The notes below the pieces were generated by a model. It was not told where the DNA came from and searched no databases. It saw only the letters and a program-made list of their open reading frames with translations. A DNA stretch of 64,000 nucleotides, taken from positions 88,244,124-88,308,123 of the forward strand of contig OZ035961.1 of the NCBI GenBank assembly GCA_964034945.1, in the 5' to 3' direction. A program made the translations under genes and the position numbers. This document shows positions 35,000 to 49,392 of this stretch, one piece after another; position 1 is the stretch's first letter; every line of letters starts with the position of its first letter. The stretch is from Chrysopilus asiliformis (lineage: Eukaryota; Arthropoda; Insecta; Diptera; Rhagionidae).

Positions 35000-36382
35000 T
35001 TTAAATAATTGCCAGATTGGCAATTATAGCTTTTGTTATGTTTTTTTTACCTTTTCGTCTCATGTTTTTAATTGTTCTCATAAATATCAAAAGAAAAAAG
35101 GCCACCATGTCAGAGCTCCGGAAATAGAAGAGAAATGCATTAAAATGGTGCTCAAAAAATCTTTTTTATGCATTCGGCCCACTGGCGAAGCCAGGACTGG
35201 CACCGAATAATGTGATTCTGTGTGTTTAGTGGAATTGGAAGAGAATCGCATATTAAGAGGTCTTATCAATTGGCCAAACGATTAGGTTTGTATTCTACTA
35301 CGAATAACTTGGGAGATTGAGGAAAAGCGGTCAGAATTGATCAACAGGAAAGATGTTGTATTCCAACACGACACATCTTTGATCCATCGCCAAAAATTGA
35401 GCGACTTTGAATATCTCGAAAACCGTTAGAGATACGTATAAACACGTTGAAGACTATTTAAAAAAAATCCATGGGCGGCGGTACTCGTTATAGCTACCGT
35501 TGCTTTTCCAAAAGTTGATAGAAAATTATGATTTTTGTAAAACTTTTTGGCAAAAGAAAAGTCTGTCCATGTTGGGTCCCAAACTTTGCAGGGCCAGTCA
35601 GTAACACAGTTTTGTTCCCTGCTTTTTTATAAGTCAGAAGGTTAAAAGATAGGTGGGTATTTGAATTATTTCCGTAAAAAAAATTCATAAATAAAAAGAG
35701 CAAAAAAGCTATCAATGGCTTTAGGCGGATATCTTCCGCAAGACAAAAACTCATCGAAAATGATTTGAAATTGTAAATATATATTTAGATTTTTAGCAAG
35801 TTATATTTTTAAAAATTTAAACATTTTTTTTCACTTTAAAAAATATTTCATTTTTTCTATTGTTTTAAAAAAGTTGTTTTTTTTCGAAAAAAGTACTCCG
35901 GAAGATAATGAGGCAAATTTACAGACAAAAACTTAAATCAAACAAAATGTGGAAAGAAAAAAAACCCCTATTTCAAAATTATTTAAAAAAGAACACAAAA
36001 AATATTTTAGATTTATATCCAGTCGCACCAACAGTGCGTTTTATGAAGATATGTTTTATAATTTCATGTGTTGTACATTTCGTAATCATGGCCGTAAATT
36101 AAATAAAGCAATTTAAAGATCCGTAATAATCATAAAATAATAACAAAATAAACAATTTTGAATGATAGCAAAATAAATTCATATTTGAAAAAAAGAATAC
36201 CCATTACGCGAGTTTTTTTTGAAACAATTTACATTTTTCTGGCACTCAAATTTGACAGTATTTGAGATATACAACTATAACTGTTAAAAATATTTTTTTT
36301 GATTTTGACCGCTTAAATTTTTTTAAGTCGGTCCTTTTTTCCTACTTTATTTGTTCGTTTCATAGAAAGAAAAATGTGGCTG

Positions 36383-36498
36383 TTGGTTCCAAACACGGAT
36401 GTGTCTACAAAAATTCGAAGTGGATTCATTTAGAAGTGAATAGTTTTTTAATCACATCTCGAAACAGCTAAAAGTGGACACATCGTGTTTGAAACCAA
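36383..36498. mobile_element. 116-bp inverted-repeat element
   Basis: TTGGTTCCAAACACGGATGT near the left is inverted as ACATCGTGTTTGAAACCAA at the right (one gap, one mismatch), with a second inner match GTGTCTAC / GTGGACAC. It looks like a very small MITE. The target duplication is not resolved. Confidence 0.5.
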
Positions 36499-36737
36499 TA
36501 CACATAAATGTCTAAATTCGGTTGGAAATCATTAAAAATCGCACAATTTGACAATTTGGTATGCCATAGTTCTAGCCATCCTGGATAAAAGCGAGAGAAA
36601 TCGCGCTGCACTTCAAAAACGAATCAATCTGCGTTGTAATCGCAACTTGCCAGCAGAAAATGTAAAAAATTGAGTGAAAAAATGTCAGCTTTTAGTTTAT
36701 TTAAAACGATGAATGCTTTTTTAGCGTTGCCTTAAGA

Positions 36738-39757
<3,020 letters not shown>

Positions 39758-41363
39758 TTTTCTCTTGAGATTTCTAGTTTCCGTAGTCAAACTTCTACTT
39801 TTTCCACTTGAATTTCACGATAGATTGTAGTTCTGTCAAATGGCAATGATTCATATTCCTTTCACAGCTGAATTTCGAATGCAATCTATCCAATTATCCT
39901 CACATTGGCGATTTTATCTATTAGCAATTTCGATCGATCCTGAAATATTGGGATGAGATTCTCGATCAATCAGAATTGCAACAAGACTTCCACTGTCGTC
40001 TATTTTTAAACAGTAAACGTAAATCTATAATTTGTAAACTGGCTAGTATTTTTTTTGTTTTTATGTAATTTCTTCATTTCGTTTTTTCGTTTGCTTTCTT
40101 TCTTGGCAATTCACCAACTCGACAGAGAGAAACTTTCTTAATTCGTGGCAAAACTTACAAAGAACGGAATCAACTTGAAGCAGTGCACTTTTATAGAGCT
40201 TGACAAAGGCGATTTAACGAAATGACGAAATCTTAGGAATCCATTTCAAATTATTTAGTTACACTTACACTTTTTATATTCTGGGTTATTCCGATCGAAT
40301 CAAATTCTTTTTTGTTGCGAAAAGTGAAAACAAAACTACCTTCCCCACTCCTTTGCAATTTTTTTTTGACGTCAACGATTTGTTCAAGTTCTAATTGGTG
40401 GATTTTCTGCTATTTCCGGGCAAAAAATATCACTGATTTTGTTTACCAACAAACTAACGCAATTTACAGCATTTTTGTGAAATTTTTCAAAATAAAAAGT
40501 CAAATTTCTCAGAAATTGAATGCCGACCAATTTCGTAGTTTGCCAACTACTGTGGAATATGTCACCGAAATGAAACTTCGAAAGATGGCAACACTAAAAA
40601 AAATTAATTCATTTTTTGGCAGAAAATTCGAATATGTTAAAATGAAATCGAATTGGAATCTCTGTGTTTGGTCCAGTTAGATTTTAAACTAAAAATCTGT
40701 GACTGTGAGTTTCCAACATACGAAATTTCGTGTGTTATTTAAATGGGGCTTTTTTGTAAAATGAAAAATTCAAAGTTACCGAATCCCGCCTCAACTGCGG
40801 GAAAATTTATTGCGGGTTATTTTGTCCGTAGAATACGTCATGCTAATTTTCGATCTTTCGAACCCCCTCCTTCCTTCTAAAAACTTTACGTATTTTATTT
40901 TTAAACTTTTTTTGTGTCACAGAACTAATCAAATTGGTAATCTATAAAGGGTGAATTATGTTTACTAAATTAGATAATTCTGAAGTCCCTGATCTATCAT
41001 CTATCTTTTCTTTTTTTCTCTGAGAACTCTGAACTGTGTCCCATATTTCGATCGCTGAGTATTTTGAGCGAAAAAAGTTGTTCGATCCTGACCCATCAAG
41101 AAAGATAAGTTTTTGAATTAAATTTGGAAAAACCTAGCATTTTTATAGAATATACGGTGGAAAATTAATGCGAGATGAATTAAATTAAATTTGCTGAGCA
41201 TCGAGTGATCAAATTACAAATATATAAATTTTAAAAGCTTATTATTGTAATAATAATAATTCTCGAGCCGGAGATTTTCTAAAATAATTCGCATAGCCGA
41301 ATTGATTCGGATGGTGAATATATAAACTTCTTGTAAGTTCCTATGATCCATCCAATAAACAAT

Positions 41364-41442
41364 TTCTGTAATGGAGAGCAGGAGGAGTTGACACTACTCT
41401 ATCTGACGAGGGCTTCGTCACTCCCCTGAGCCCGAAACAAAC
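41364..41442 (+). ncRNA. hammerhead ribozyme motif (stem III open permutation)
   Basis: All invariant core positions are present in order. The cleavage triplet GTA is 41368-41370. Stem I is ATGGAG (41371-41376) pairing with CTCTAT (41397-41402), with one G-U pair. The box CTGACGA is 41403-41409. Stem II is GGGCT (41410-41414) pairing perfectly with AGCCC (41429-41433). GAAA is 41434-41437. Stem III is short: TGT (41367-41369) with ACA (41437-41439). Short stem III is usual for retroelement hammerheads. Predicted self-cleavage is after 41370. Against it, GACGA (41405-41409) can also pair with TCGTC (41415-41419) in a competing hairpin. No partner retroelement is visible around it. Confidence 0.55.
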
Positions 41443-41918
41443 ATGAACCTTTACGGTGATAACACAGTGCCACAGTTGCACTGGACCTAATTCAGGTTTA
41501 ACAGAAAAAAGCAAGGTGTCTGTCTCGTAGAGACGGCCAGAAGACGTGGATCCGCCTACAACGATCGCCAATAGATCTTTAAGTAAGAAATTTTAGTGAA
41601 AAGGAAACTAAAGAAACAATTTGATTGACCGTAATGTTACGGGATTTGACTTTCCGTTTGGTGAATTTTGGCATCTTGTACCTAAAAATCCAATTTCACT
41701 TGCAACACAACGAACAATGTTTAATAGGGCATTTTCATAAATGTACTCGGAACTTACGCAAATTGCACAAAACATTATCTTCGTAAACTAAACGAATAAC
41801 ATAAACTGGGTTATTTATTAAGAAAAATCTTTTGTGTTATTTGCAGAACTTGAATTTATGAAAACGCCCATAAATAAAAAACAAATAAAAATAAAATAAA
41901 ACTAAAAACAGTGTTCAC

Positions 41919-42148
41919 GGCCGAATTATACAAGGTCTGTTTGACAGCACAGTTGCTTCTGGCTCTGACGTCATCGGCAAGAAATCCTTATACGATTCAA
42001 TGGGAATTTTCCCTTTTTATATGAAATATTATTGAAATTAGCGCACACACAATCAACATTAGATAGAATGCACCGATATTTCTTGCCGATGATGTAGCAA
42101 AATGGTGGCTGTTAAAAAGCAACCAGCAGACCTGTGTTTAATTCGGCC
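41919..42148. mobile_element. 230-bp MITE
   Basis: The ends GGCCGAATTATACAAGGTCTG and (inverse) GGCCGAATTAAACACAGGTC are imperfect inverted repeats. A second inner inverted pair is CATCGGCAAGAAAT / ATTTCTTGCCGATGATG. The target duplication is unclear and there is no coding sequence. Confidence 0.6.
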
Positions 42149-44866
42149 ATGCGATCGATGCATATTTTTCCTTCTCCCCCCAAGTTAAGATCGAAATTGT
42201 TTCTCTTTAAGTTTTCCGCTCTTGTTCAAAGCGGTTTGTATGCTTTGCATAAAAATGAATGAAAGGTTCGAGCGATGGCTGCTGTTGGGTATGATCACTG
42301 ATATATACTACTAGATCACGCCATTTGCTATCTCAAATGGACCACTGAAACGTCAAAAAGTTCTAACAAAAAAAAGGGACAAAGCTAGTAATTCTGGGAA
42401 ATTAAAATTCTGGAAAAAAATGCTTATGCAGGTCCCCGACGGAATATTATTCAATCCCTATACCGATTATTCATGTTAATATTCAGAGCTGCCACTGTAC
42501 ATTAATATGCAATTCCCTAAACCGTGTATAAGTCTTATGAGTTCGACGTAAAACATATAATTCAAGTGTTATTGAGTTGGTTGAAACGAACGTTTGGCAT
42601 CACTAAAGTTGTAAGAAAAAATGAGACAACCATAGTCACGCTGTCCCATATTTTTGCTATGGAATTGTTCGAGTGCCGCGATCTAGAGTAGGATATCTGT
42701 GGGTATGATGCACAGCACACACACATATAAGTATGCATTTCATTAGTAAGAGAGCGATATCTCGGTCCCAGCATTAAAGTTTTGTTCTAAAAGCAAATTA
42801 AAACCATAATTTTTTCTCGTTCTTTGGAGCGTTTTACTGAAATTATGAATTTCGTTTTCTGGAGAGTGATTTTTATTTTCAATTTTTTTCAATTCCTGCA
42901 AAGCGAATTGAACCGAAATAATATGAATAGCCAGAATCAGAACAACCCATTTAGATAAGAGAAACAATCAAGTTCTATATGAGATTCAATACACACAAAG
43001 AAAGCATAAAAAGAGTATCCATGTGAAATCTGTACTGCAAGCAGCAGACACAGCATAACAGCGGAGTAAAAATTTTGATTTTGCTTTTTAAAAACATAAT
43101 TGAACATAGTTTAACATAACAAAATACCCTATACAATGCTTTAATGTAGCCCTCATCTTATAACACAGGTTTTGTTCAGATATCACCACAAACTATCGAG
43201 TTTCATCGATTGCAAATTTGTTATCATGGCAGCAAGCCGATTTTCTAATTTGTACCCCCATTACCAAAATCCAAGACGTATCCACGTCAAAACTTTCACG
43301 ACTGATAAAGGCAAAGCTAAAAAACAAAACAAATGTTCATTTCATTTTAAAAGCTTGTTTATGGGAAAAATTGGCAAAAAAAGAGATAAATAGGCATTTA
43401 AAAAAAATCAATTCAAAAAGATTTAACGCGCATTGCTGTCTTTAATATATTTCACAACTCTTTGTCTTAATTGTGATTATTCAGAAGAAATTCTTGTAAA
43501 GAACGTGCTGATTTATTCTTCCTTTATTGAAAATTCGATTTTTAATATTTGTTTTCTAAAAAACAAAAATGAGACTGGTGGGTTTATTCACCCCATAATT
43601 AGTAAAAATTATTGTTTTCCGAAACCTAGGCTAGTTGGGAACACTGAAATCGCGACTGACAGTTGAAAAGTAGAAACGGAAAGCCTACAAGTTCGTTCGG
43701 AAATGCTTTAAAATTTGCTCAAAAAATCGCTATAGAGCGCATTTTCACTAGTTTACGTTAATTTACGATAGTTAGTTTTATTTCGAAGCCAAATCGAGCC
43801 AATTTCGATCAGTAATCACGTGAAATACGCGCTAAAACGATGAACTTTTGATGCCGCCCACCCACAAACAGATGGTCAAATTCAATATTTACGCAACAGC
43901 CAGAAAAGGTAAATAAACGATGACGAATTTAAAATTGTAGCAGATTGTGAGATTAATTACGGATTCCTGGATACTCGAACTAAACGATTCGGTATTGATT
44001 TGTGGCTGATAAGTCGTTTGCGTGTCTCAACATTGCCATTTTTTTCAATTGTGCTTCGGGCCAACCATTCTGTCGCTGTCAAATCAATAACAAAAGACCC
44101 GTTCGGCGGCAGAATACAAAAGAAACTGGAAGTGGGTGAAGTGGGACCTGTCTGTCTTTGGTGTGGTGTCTGTCGTCACTTTAATAAAACCATCCCCCCA
44201 GCTCCAAGACAACACTATTATGGGGAAGATAAGAGGCTGGGCCACCCGTCCGTTCACTTCTTCCATGTATAAAATCCACCTTACGTTTTCAATTAACACT
44301 CGACGGACAAAAGAAAATAAGTAACAAAAATGATGAGAAGTTAATTTTAAGAACTTGGTTGTCGGTGAGATTCGATTATATGATAGAAAACTTGGTAGTC
44401 AACGAAATTCACTGAAAGGTTCTTGAAGACTGCTTCAAAACTGTGGCACATAGCAGAGGGTGGTAGAGGAGGAGGGGGAGGTGAAACCGCCGCCCTAAAT
44501 CCCCTTCGAATGAACTTGACATTTTCCTTTATTGATAACAATCGACTAATAGCTGGCTACTCCCAGTAATTATACTTTTAAATCGCTTTTAAAATATTCA
44601 ATCCAACAAAGTCTCATACGGTGGCGTTAGCGGGTAGTAAAGCTATTTTTCGATTAGTTCAAGTGATACCACAAGTCATTTCTAATCAGAATTCAACGTG
44701 ATTTCGTACTACCTTGACTTAATATTTGTTGTTTATCATTTTTAATCAATTCTTATTGTTGTTTACTTGTAGGTGGATGAGAATAGCTAAAGTGAATGGA
44801 AAACGCTGTTAAAATGTAAGATCGAATTTAGGAAAATGATTGACAACAGAAACACTATCGCACAAA

Positions 44867-47800
44867 ATGTTAAATAAAACACAAAAATTATTATTGGGTG
44901 TATTTCTACTTCTCATCGTTGACATTATTTGGGTATCATCTAGCGAACTAACAAAGGTAAGCATTTAATGGTTTTCATATTCCAATTTTAGGTACTTTCA
45001 TCTACCGATTAAAACAAAACGATAAAAGTTTTTGTGAAACATCCCTCTGCCTTTCTAAAAATGCTTTTCCCACAAGTGGTTATTATATTTTTAGTTAGAA
45101 TAATAATTTGTGTGGCGCGGCGTTTCTACAGCCAAGGATCAATAATTTTCATTTACTTGTTATTGTAATCATAGAATTATTATTATCAGAGTTATAGATA
45201 CGAAATAATAACTCATGTTTCGATGACGACTAAAAAACGGTTTATTACTTGCCCATAATCTCGTGTAGTTGACAAAACGCAATGGTTATTCTATTTTTTT
45301 CATTTTGTGTCTCTTCTCGTACTCTATGAGTAATAAAACATTAATTAACTCTGAAAATGTCATTTTTTATTAATAAATTATTCGAAGGTCGTATAATTCT
45401 CATACGGTAAATTCGATCATAAATGCTTGAATTGAAGCATAACGAATAAAATTTTGCACGTGACCCCCCAGAGATTAAGCGGTACGCTTTTACTAGTTTA
45501 TCAGCTGTTGTAATATTTGATAGGGTTGAAATGTGAGCAATACGAGAAATACGATATTAGATATTTTTGTTCATAAACGTGGCGTAACGCTTACCCTTCA
45601 AGAAACCTAGGGTATTTTGATTGTGATAATAGATTTGGTTTTCTCTTTAATTTGTTTTCATACATGACAGAAGATGAAATATTGAACTTTTGCTTTTTTT
45701 TTACACAAAAAGCTGTCCATAAAATACGTGATGGTGATTTTTGTGCGTTATACTTCCTCCTTTCCCCTAAATGTATGACGCATTTTTATAGTATCTCAAA
45801 TTTTTCTTGAGATTTTAATCTTAAATATCAGTTGTGATCGACACAAAAATTTCCTCTGCAATATTTAGTTTTGGAAAAAATATGTAAAAAATAATTTTTG
45901 TTTTCAAATATCTCAAAAACCCTAAATATACGTAGAAACCGTTAAAAGGAAGAATTCAGGAATTGATTTTCTTTGAATTGATTTTCTTTGAAATTTTCTA
46001 TCTGGCTCCGTTCTCAAGTCGATCTCCGTCATGAATACAATACTTTCCCTCTATAGAAGAGAAAAGAAAAGAGGCTATTCATATATTTTATTTCAGCCAA
46101 AAAAACCTATAACAAAGTTAATTAATTCGTTTTTCTTTCTAATTTTTTTTTCAGTATTTATATCAAAATGAAAAATACGATAAGCCGTTCTTCTGCACAT
46201 ATTTTAAGACTTCAATGTTTACATTCTATTTGTTAATAATTGGATTAATTACACCCTGGAAAGAGGCTTGCGAACGTAATGGAAATTATACGGTAATTAA
46301 AAAATAGGTTCGTTCCAACTTCATGCACAAACTACTTGCACTAAGTTCCGAGTAAAGTTTTTGTCACGTAGGAGTATTCGGGACTACTTATCAGTTAGCT
46401 GGGGTGGTTTGATGTAACTTTTTTTTCGATCGACTGAATAGTCCAACGAAATCTTTAGTCAAACAAAAATTAGTACACAGATCGTCACTCTAAAAGTCTT
46501 GTCCGGGTAATTTGGGGTCACAGAATTTGAATGTGGCCAATATCTGTCTGGGTCGGCTCTACTTTTTGAGATATGAAGTAAAAAACAATTGTTGATTTCC
46601 AAATTATAAATACTTAAACCAATTTATGAGTCACCCTTCATATCTGAAAAAGTAGAGCTAGTCCAGCCAAACTGCTGCCAAATTCGGATTCAGAGACCCA
46701 AAATTACCAAGAAAATAATTTCCTATTTTGTGCTCCGGAACGAGTGCCGGCTTGTTCATTAATAATTCTTCGTCGATTAAAGATTTCGTTCGATTAGTCA
46801 GTCGATCGGAAATAAGTTACATGAAGCCAACCCTGTACATGAGGTTGGAACGCAGCTACATTTTTATTCAGTTAAGATTTCTATTTTTCATTTTGTGTAT
46901 TGCAGTTAATGGATCCCGCAGCCGAAGAGGAGAACTATTTTTCGAACCAGAATAATTTGGTGAGTTAATAATAATTGCCATTTGTTATTTTGATTGGGAG
47001 CTGTCCACTTTTGCGATAATGGCCCAGCCTCTTATTTTGCGTTTTTGCGATAATGTAATAAACGATATAAAAAATTTCAAAAATGTGTCAAGGAAAGAGA
47101 GAGTGGGGTGTGTTATGGACAGCCCTTTTAGTAAAAAAAAATTGGATTTCTACTTTCAATTTGTCAGAAAACAAACAAACTTTAATTATTTGGTTTAAAT
47201 AATTATTTTTGGTCAATTTTTTTCTAGAGCGATTCAACATTTGTACCGATACGTACAATAGATCCGGCAGTTTCAGGAACAGAAAGCGATGATTCCAGCA
47301 TACGCAGTGTCCGTTTCAGCAAAATGGCTGAAGTTCGAGAGATGTCCTCTCACGATGCCACCGATGCGCTTATGTCACGCTTGTCGTATGCAGCAAGTAT
47401 GCGTGTTGTCCGACAGAAGACTCATCATAAAACGGCTAAAACGGCGCTCATGTTTTGCGTTTTGGTAAGAATGTTTTTAACGTTTTTTCTTCTATTCTAT
47501 AAAAAGAGTACTAAATCATTTCGATTTACAGTGGTTCGTTGCCAATTATTTGTTTCAATTGGCACTCGAATTAGGTGAAGCGGCAATGGTGACTTTGCTT
47601 AGCTCCAGCTCGAGTTTTTTTACACTCATTTTGGCTTCGCTGTTCCCGTCGGCTTCCGGTGATAAATTCACATTTTCAAAGTTAATGGCTGTCATTCTAA
47701 GTACAGCCGGAGTGGTAATTTGAAAAGAAACCCTTTTTTTTAGGGAAATAATTGAAATATTATTGTTTTTTTTAGATAACTGTGACAATATCGGAGATAA

Positions 47801-49392
47801 ATGATCCAAAATTCTCGCGTGGTATACTTTTGGCTGTTTTAAGTGCGTTCTTTTATGCAGCATATTTAGTTTTTGTTAAAAGAAAAAGCGATACCGAGGA
47901 GAAAATCGATATTCCGCTGTTCTTTGGTAAATATTGGTCAAGAATATTATATGCCTATTGGCTGCGCCCCTGATCGCTTCGCGGTTCGACTACCTTTTCA
48001 CAGGTCGGCCTTGTTACTAAAACTATGTATAAACTGATAAAAATATGATAAAAATCGCTTTAGAGATTCAGAAAATATCAGGGAAGGAAATTTATTTACG
48101 GAACAAGATTTTTGGGAGTGAAAATCTTACCAAAATTCCTTCAGCTATCTAAGAAATAGCAGAAATTGCGGTTGATTGGGACCAGAAAGGGTAATTGACA
48201 AGAAAATCATTCGAATTTTCGATGGGAAAAGCTTTTAGGGACAGAAAATGTTAATATTCACCGGGCTCCAGTAGAGTGACTTAATAACCAGAGTGTAGTC
48301 AATCTGATATCAGCTTTTGGCGCTATTTTTCAAAATATTTTCTTAAATTCGCAGATTTACAAAGTAATTGTGACATTTTAATATGCAAATATTGCCTGTT
48401 GTTTGATGGTTAACAAAAATTTAAATCGCGCAAATTGCTCAATAAATTGAAAAGAAAATGAGAAATTTCTCCCGATACACACAAATTCGAATAGTTTTTT
48501 TTTCGAAGATGGACGTTTCGAATAGTCCGCATTCACAGAAGAGTGACGATTGGCCACACTCTAGTTATTAAGTCGTACTAGGCACCATTACCAGTTGGAT
48601 ATTTGCCACTGGTGGAGATTTGACGTATTTTATGGTTAATCCCCTAAAGGCCTTAAATCAATAATGAATTTTTATACTTATTAAAACAGGTTTCGTTGGA
48701 TTATGGAATTTACTTTTACTGTGGCCAGTATTTTTCGTTTTAAATTTTTCACAAATTGAAACGTTCGAATTGCCAGATAGACGCCAATTTGCAGTTTTAT
48801 TTCTGAATGGATTTGTTGGTACTGTTTTATCTGAAGCGTTATGGCTATGGTAAGTTTTAAGTTAACTTTTCAAAAAGCATAGAACAAAAATTTTAATGTT
48901 GGAGTTTTCAGAACTACAAATTGGTATTTTTGGAGCCAATTTTTTAATCAATGATTTTATCACAAAAAATTTCAATGTTCAAATTTTTAATCACTAACAT
49001 TTTTTTTTAATTCCAGGGGATGTTTTCTAACATCATCACTGATTGGTACACTAGCAATATCATTACAAATACCACTCTCGATGTTGTTCGATCTTATATT
49101 AAAAAAGAAATCATATTCATTACTTTTTTACCTGGGGTCAATTCCAATGTTTTTAGCTTTAATATGTGTTGCATTTCTCGCTAAGAATGATGACAGTGAT
49201 CCATTATTACGATTCTTTAAAATTATTTATAGGAAAGCATGCAATTGTCGGAGAACAAGCGTCGTCAGGTGGGTTTTTATTCATCTACCCATAATTTTGT
49301 ACATTTTAAACATTGAAATACTTTTATTTTATTGCAGAATTGTTGATTTAGAAGATCAACACGAGTCCCTGATTGCTAATCACGATAATTAA
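44867..49392 (+). CDS. SLC35F5: SLC35F5-type solute carrier (EamA/DMT family)
   Basis: SLC35F5 is a ten-helix drug/metabolite-transporter family protein related to nucleotide-sugar carriers; its substrate is unknown. Nine exons: 44867-44956, 46155-46292, 46906-46959, 47228-47464, 47532-47714, 47776-47926, 48690-48849, 49017-49268, 49338-49392. Phases fit, giving 439 residues. Helix 1 holds FLLLIVDIIWVSSSELTK. DKPFFCTYFKTSMFTFYLL is helix 2. A cytosolic loop has RSVRFSKMAEVREMSSHDA, a family hallmark. Later signatures are WFVANYLFQLALELGEAAMV, DIPLFFGFVGLWNLLLLWP and LWGCFLTSSLIGTLAISL. The start codon is close to helix 1, so the N terminus is shorter than in human (523 residues). An additional upstream exon cannot be excluded. 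Introns 1, 2, 3 and 6 carry repeat elements. Confidence 0.94.
45826..46075 (+). repeat. interspersed repeat in SLC35F5 intron 1
   Basis: ATCAGTTGTGATCGACACAA at its start and TCTCCGTCATGAATACAATA at its end are matched in the same order at 62537-63060, where the middle is longer and includes a GACR-type microsatellite. This copy appears internally deleted. Confidence 0.7.
46311..46852. mobile_element. imperfect palindromic MITE in SLC35F5 intron 2
   Basis: The ends CGTTCCAACTTCATGCAC and (inverse) CGTTCCAACCTCATGTAC are matched. Inner inverted pairs follow: CGATCGACTGAATAGTC, ACGAAATCTTTAGTC and CTCTACTTTTTGAGATATGAAG with their inverse copies toward 46600-46820. The left arm carries an extra insertion of about 60-70 bp. 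The element occupies nearly the whole intron and ends about 50 bases before exon 3, so it contributes the region where the branch point should lie. Confidence 0.65.
46996..47127. mobile_element. small inverted-repeat element in SLC35F5 intron 3
   Basis: GGGAGCTGTCCA at the left is met by TGGACAGCCCT at the right. A related 'GCTGTCCATAAAATACGTGA' phrase occurs at 45712. This looks like a common insect MITE terminus, but only the ends are recognisable. Confidence 0.4.
48274..48578. mobile_element. 305-bp MITE with TA duplication in SLC35F5 intron 6
   Basis: Inverted ends match over about 30 positions: GACTTAATAACCAGAGTGT on the left and its near-inverse ACACTCTAGTTATTAAGTC on the right, followed by GTAGTCAATC / GATTGGCCAC. 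TA lies outside both ends (48272-48273 and 48579-48580), as expected for Tc1/mariner-type insertion. It encodes nothing. Confidence 0.65.

Larger units (their letters stand above)
34031..36737. other. convergent gap between NCBP2AS2-like gene and GTPBP1
   Basis: No gene was recognised. It contains a (GTCY) repeat element (34467-34999), a possible fragment of the repeat family seen at 45826 and 62537 (near 35390-35470), and a small inverted-repeat element at 36383-36498. Other frames are low-complexity AT-rich. Confidence 0.6.
39758..44866. other. 5-kb divergent spacer between GTPBP1 and SLC35F5
   Basis: No protein-coding exon was recognised. It must hold both promoters. Distinct contents are a hammerhead-ribozyme core (41364-41442) in a locally GC-richer block of about 230 bp, and a 230-bp MITE (41919-42148). 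The remainder is AT-rich. An ATG-less frame at 42743-42967 (-) with a hydrophobic start was considered and rejected. Confidence 0.5.

Noticed and set aside
40312..40680. 122-codon plus-strand frame upstream of GTPBP1
   Set aside because: It starts at a TTG, has no recognised similarity and no neighbouring splice structure. Likely chance in AT-rich DNA.
41341..41571. 76-codon minus-strand frame over the ribozyme region
   Set aside because: No recognisable protein similarity and no ATG-driven context. The block is better explained by the structured RNA on the plus strand.
42250..42300. GGTTCGAGCGATG considered as a tRNA T-arm/box B
   Set aside because: No acceptor stem, anticodon arm or box A at the expected spacing.
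42743..42967. Minus-strand frame with a signal-peptide-like start (LLSKWVVLILAIHIISVQF)
   Set aside because: The frame has no ATG (it opens at TTG just after a stop), no supporting splice acceptor was evident, and no family similarity is known to me.
44000..44272. 90-codon plus-strand frame before SLC35F5
   Set aside because: Opens at TTG, and the opposite strand is equally open. I recognise no family; treated as leader or promoter sequence.
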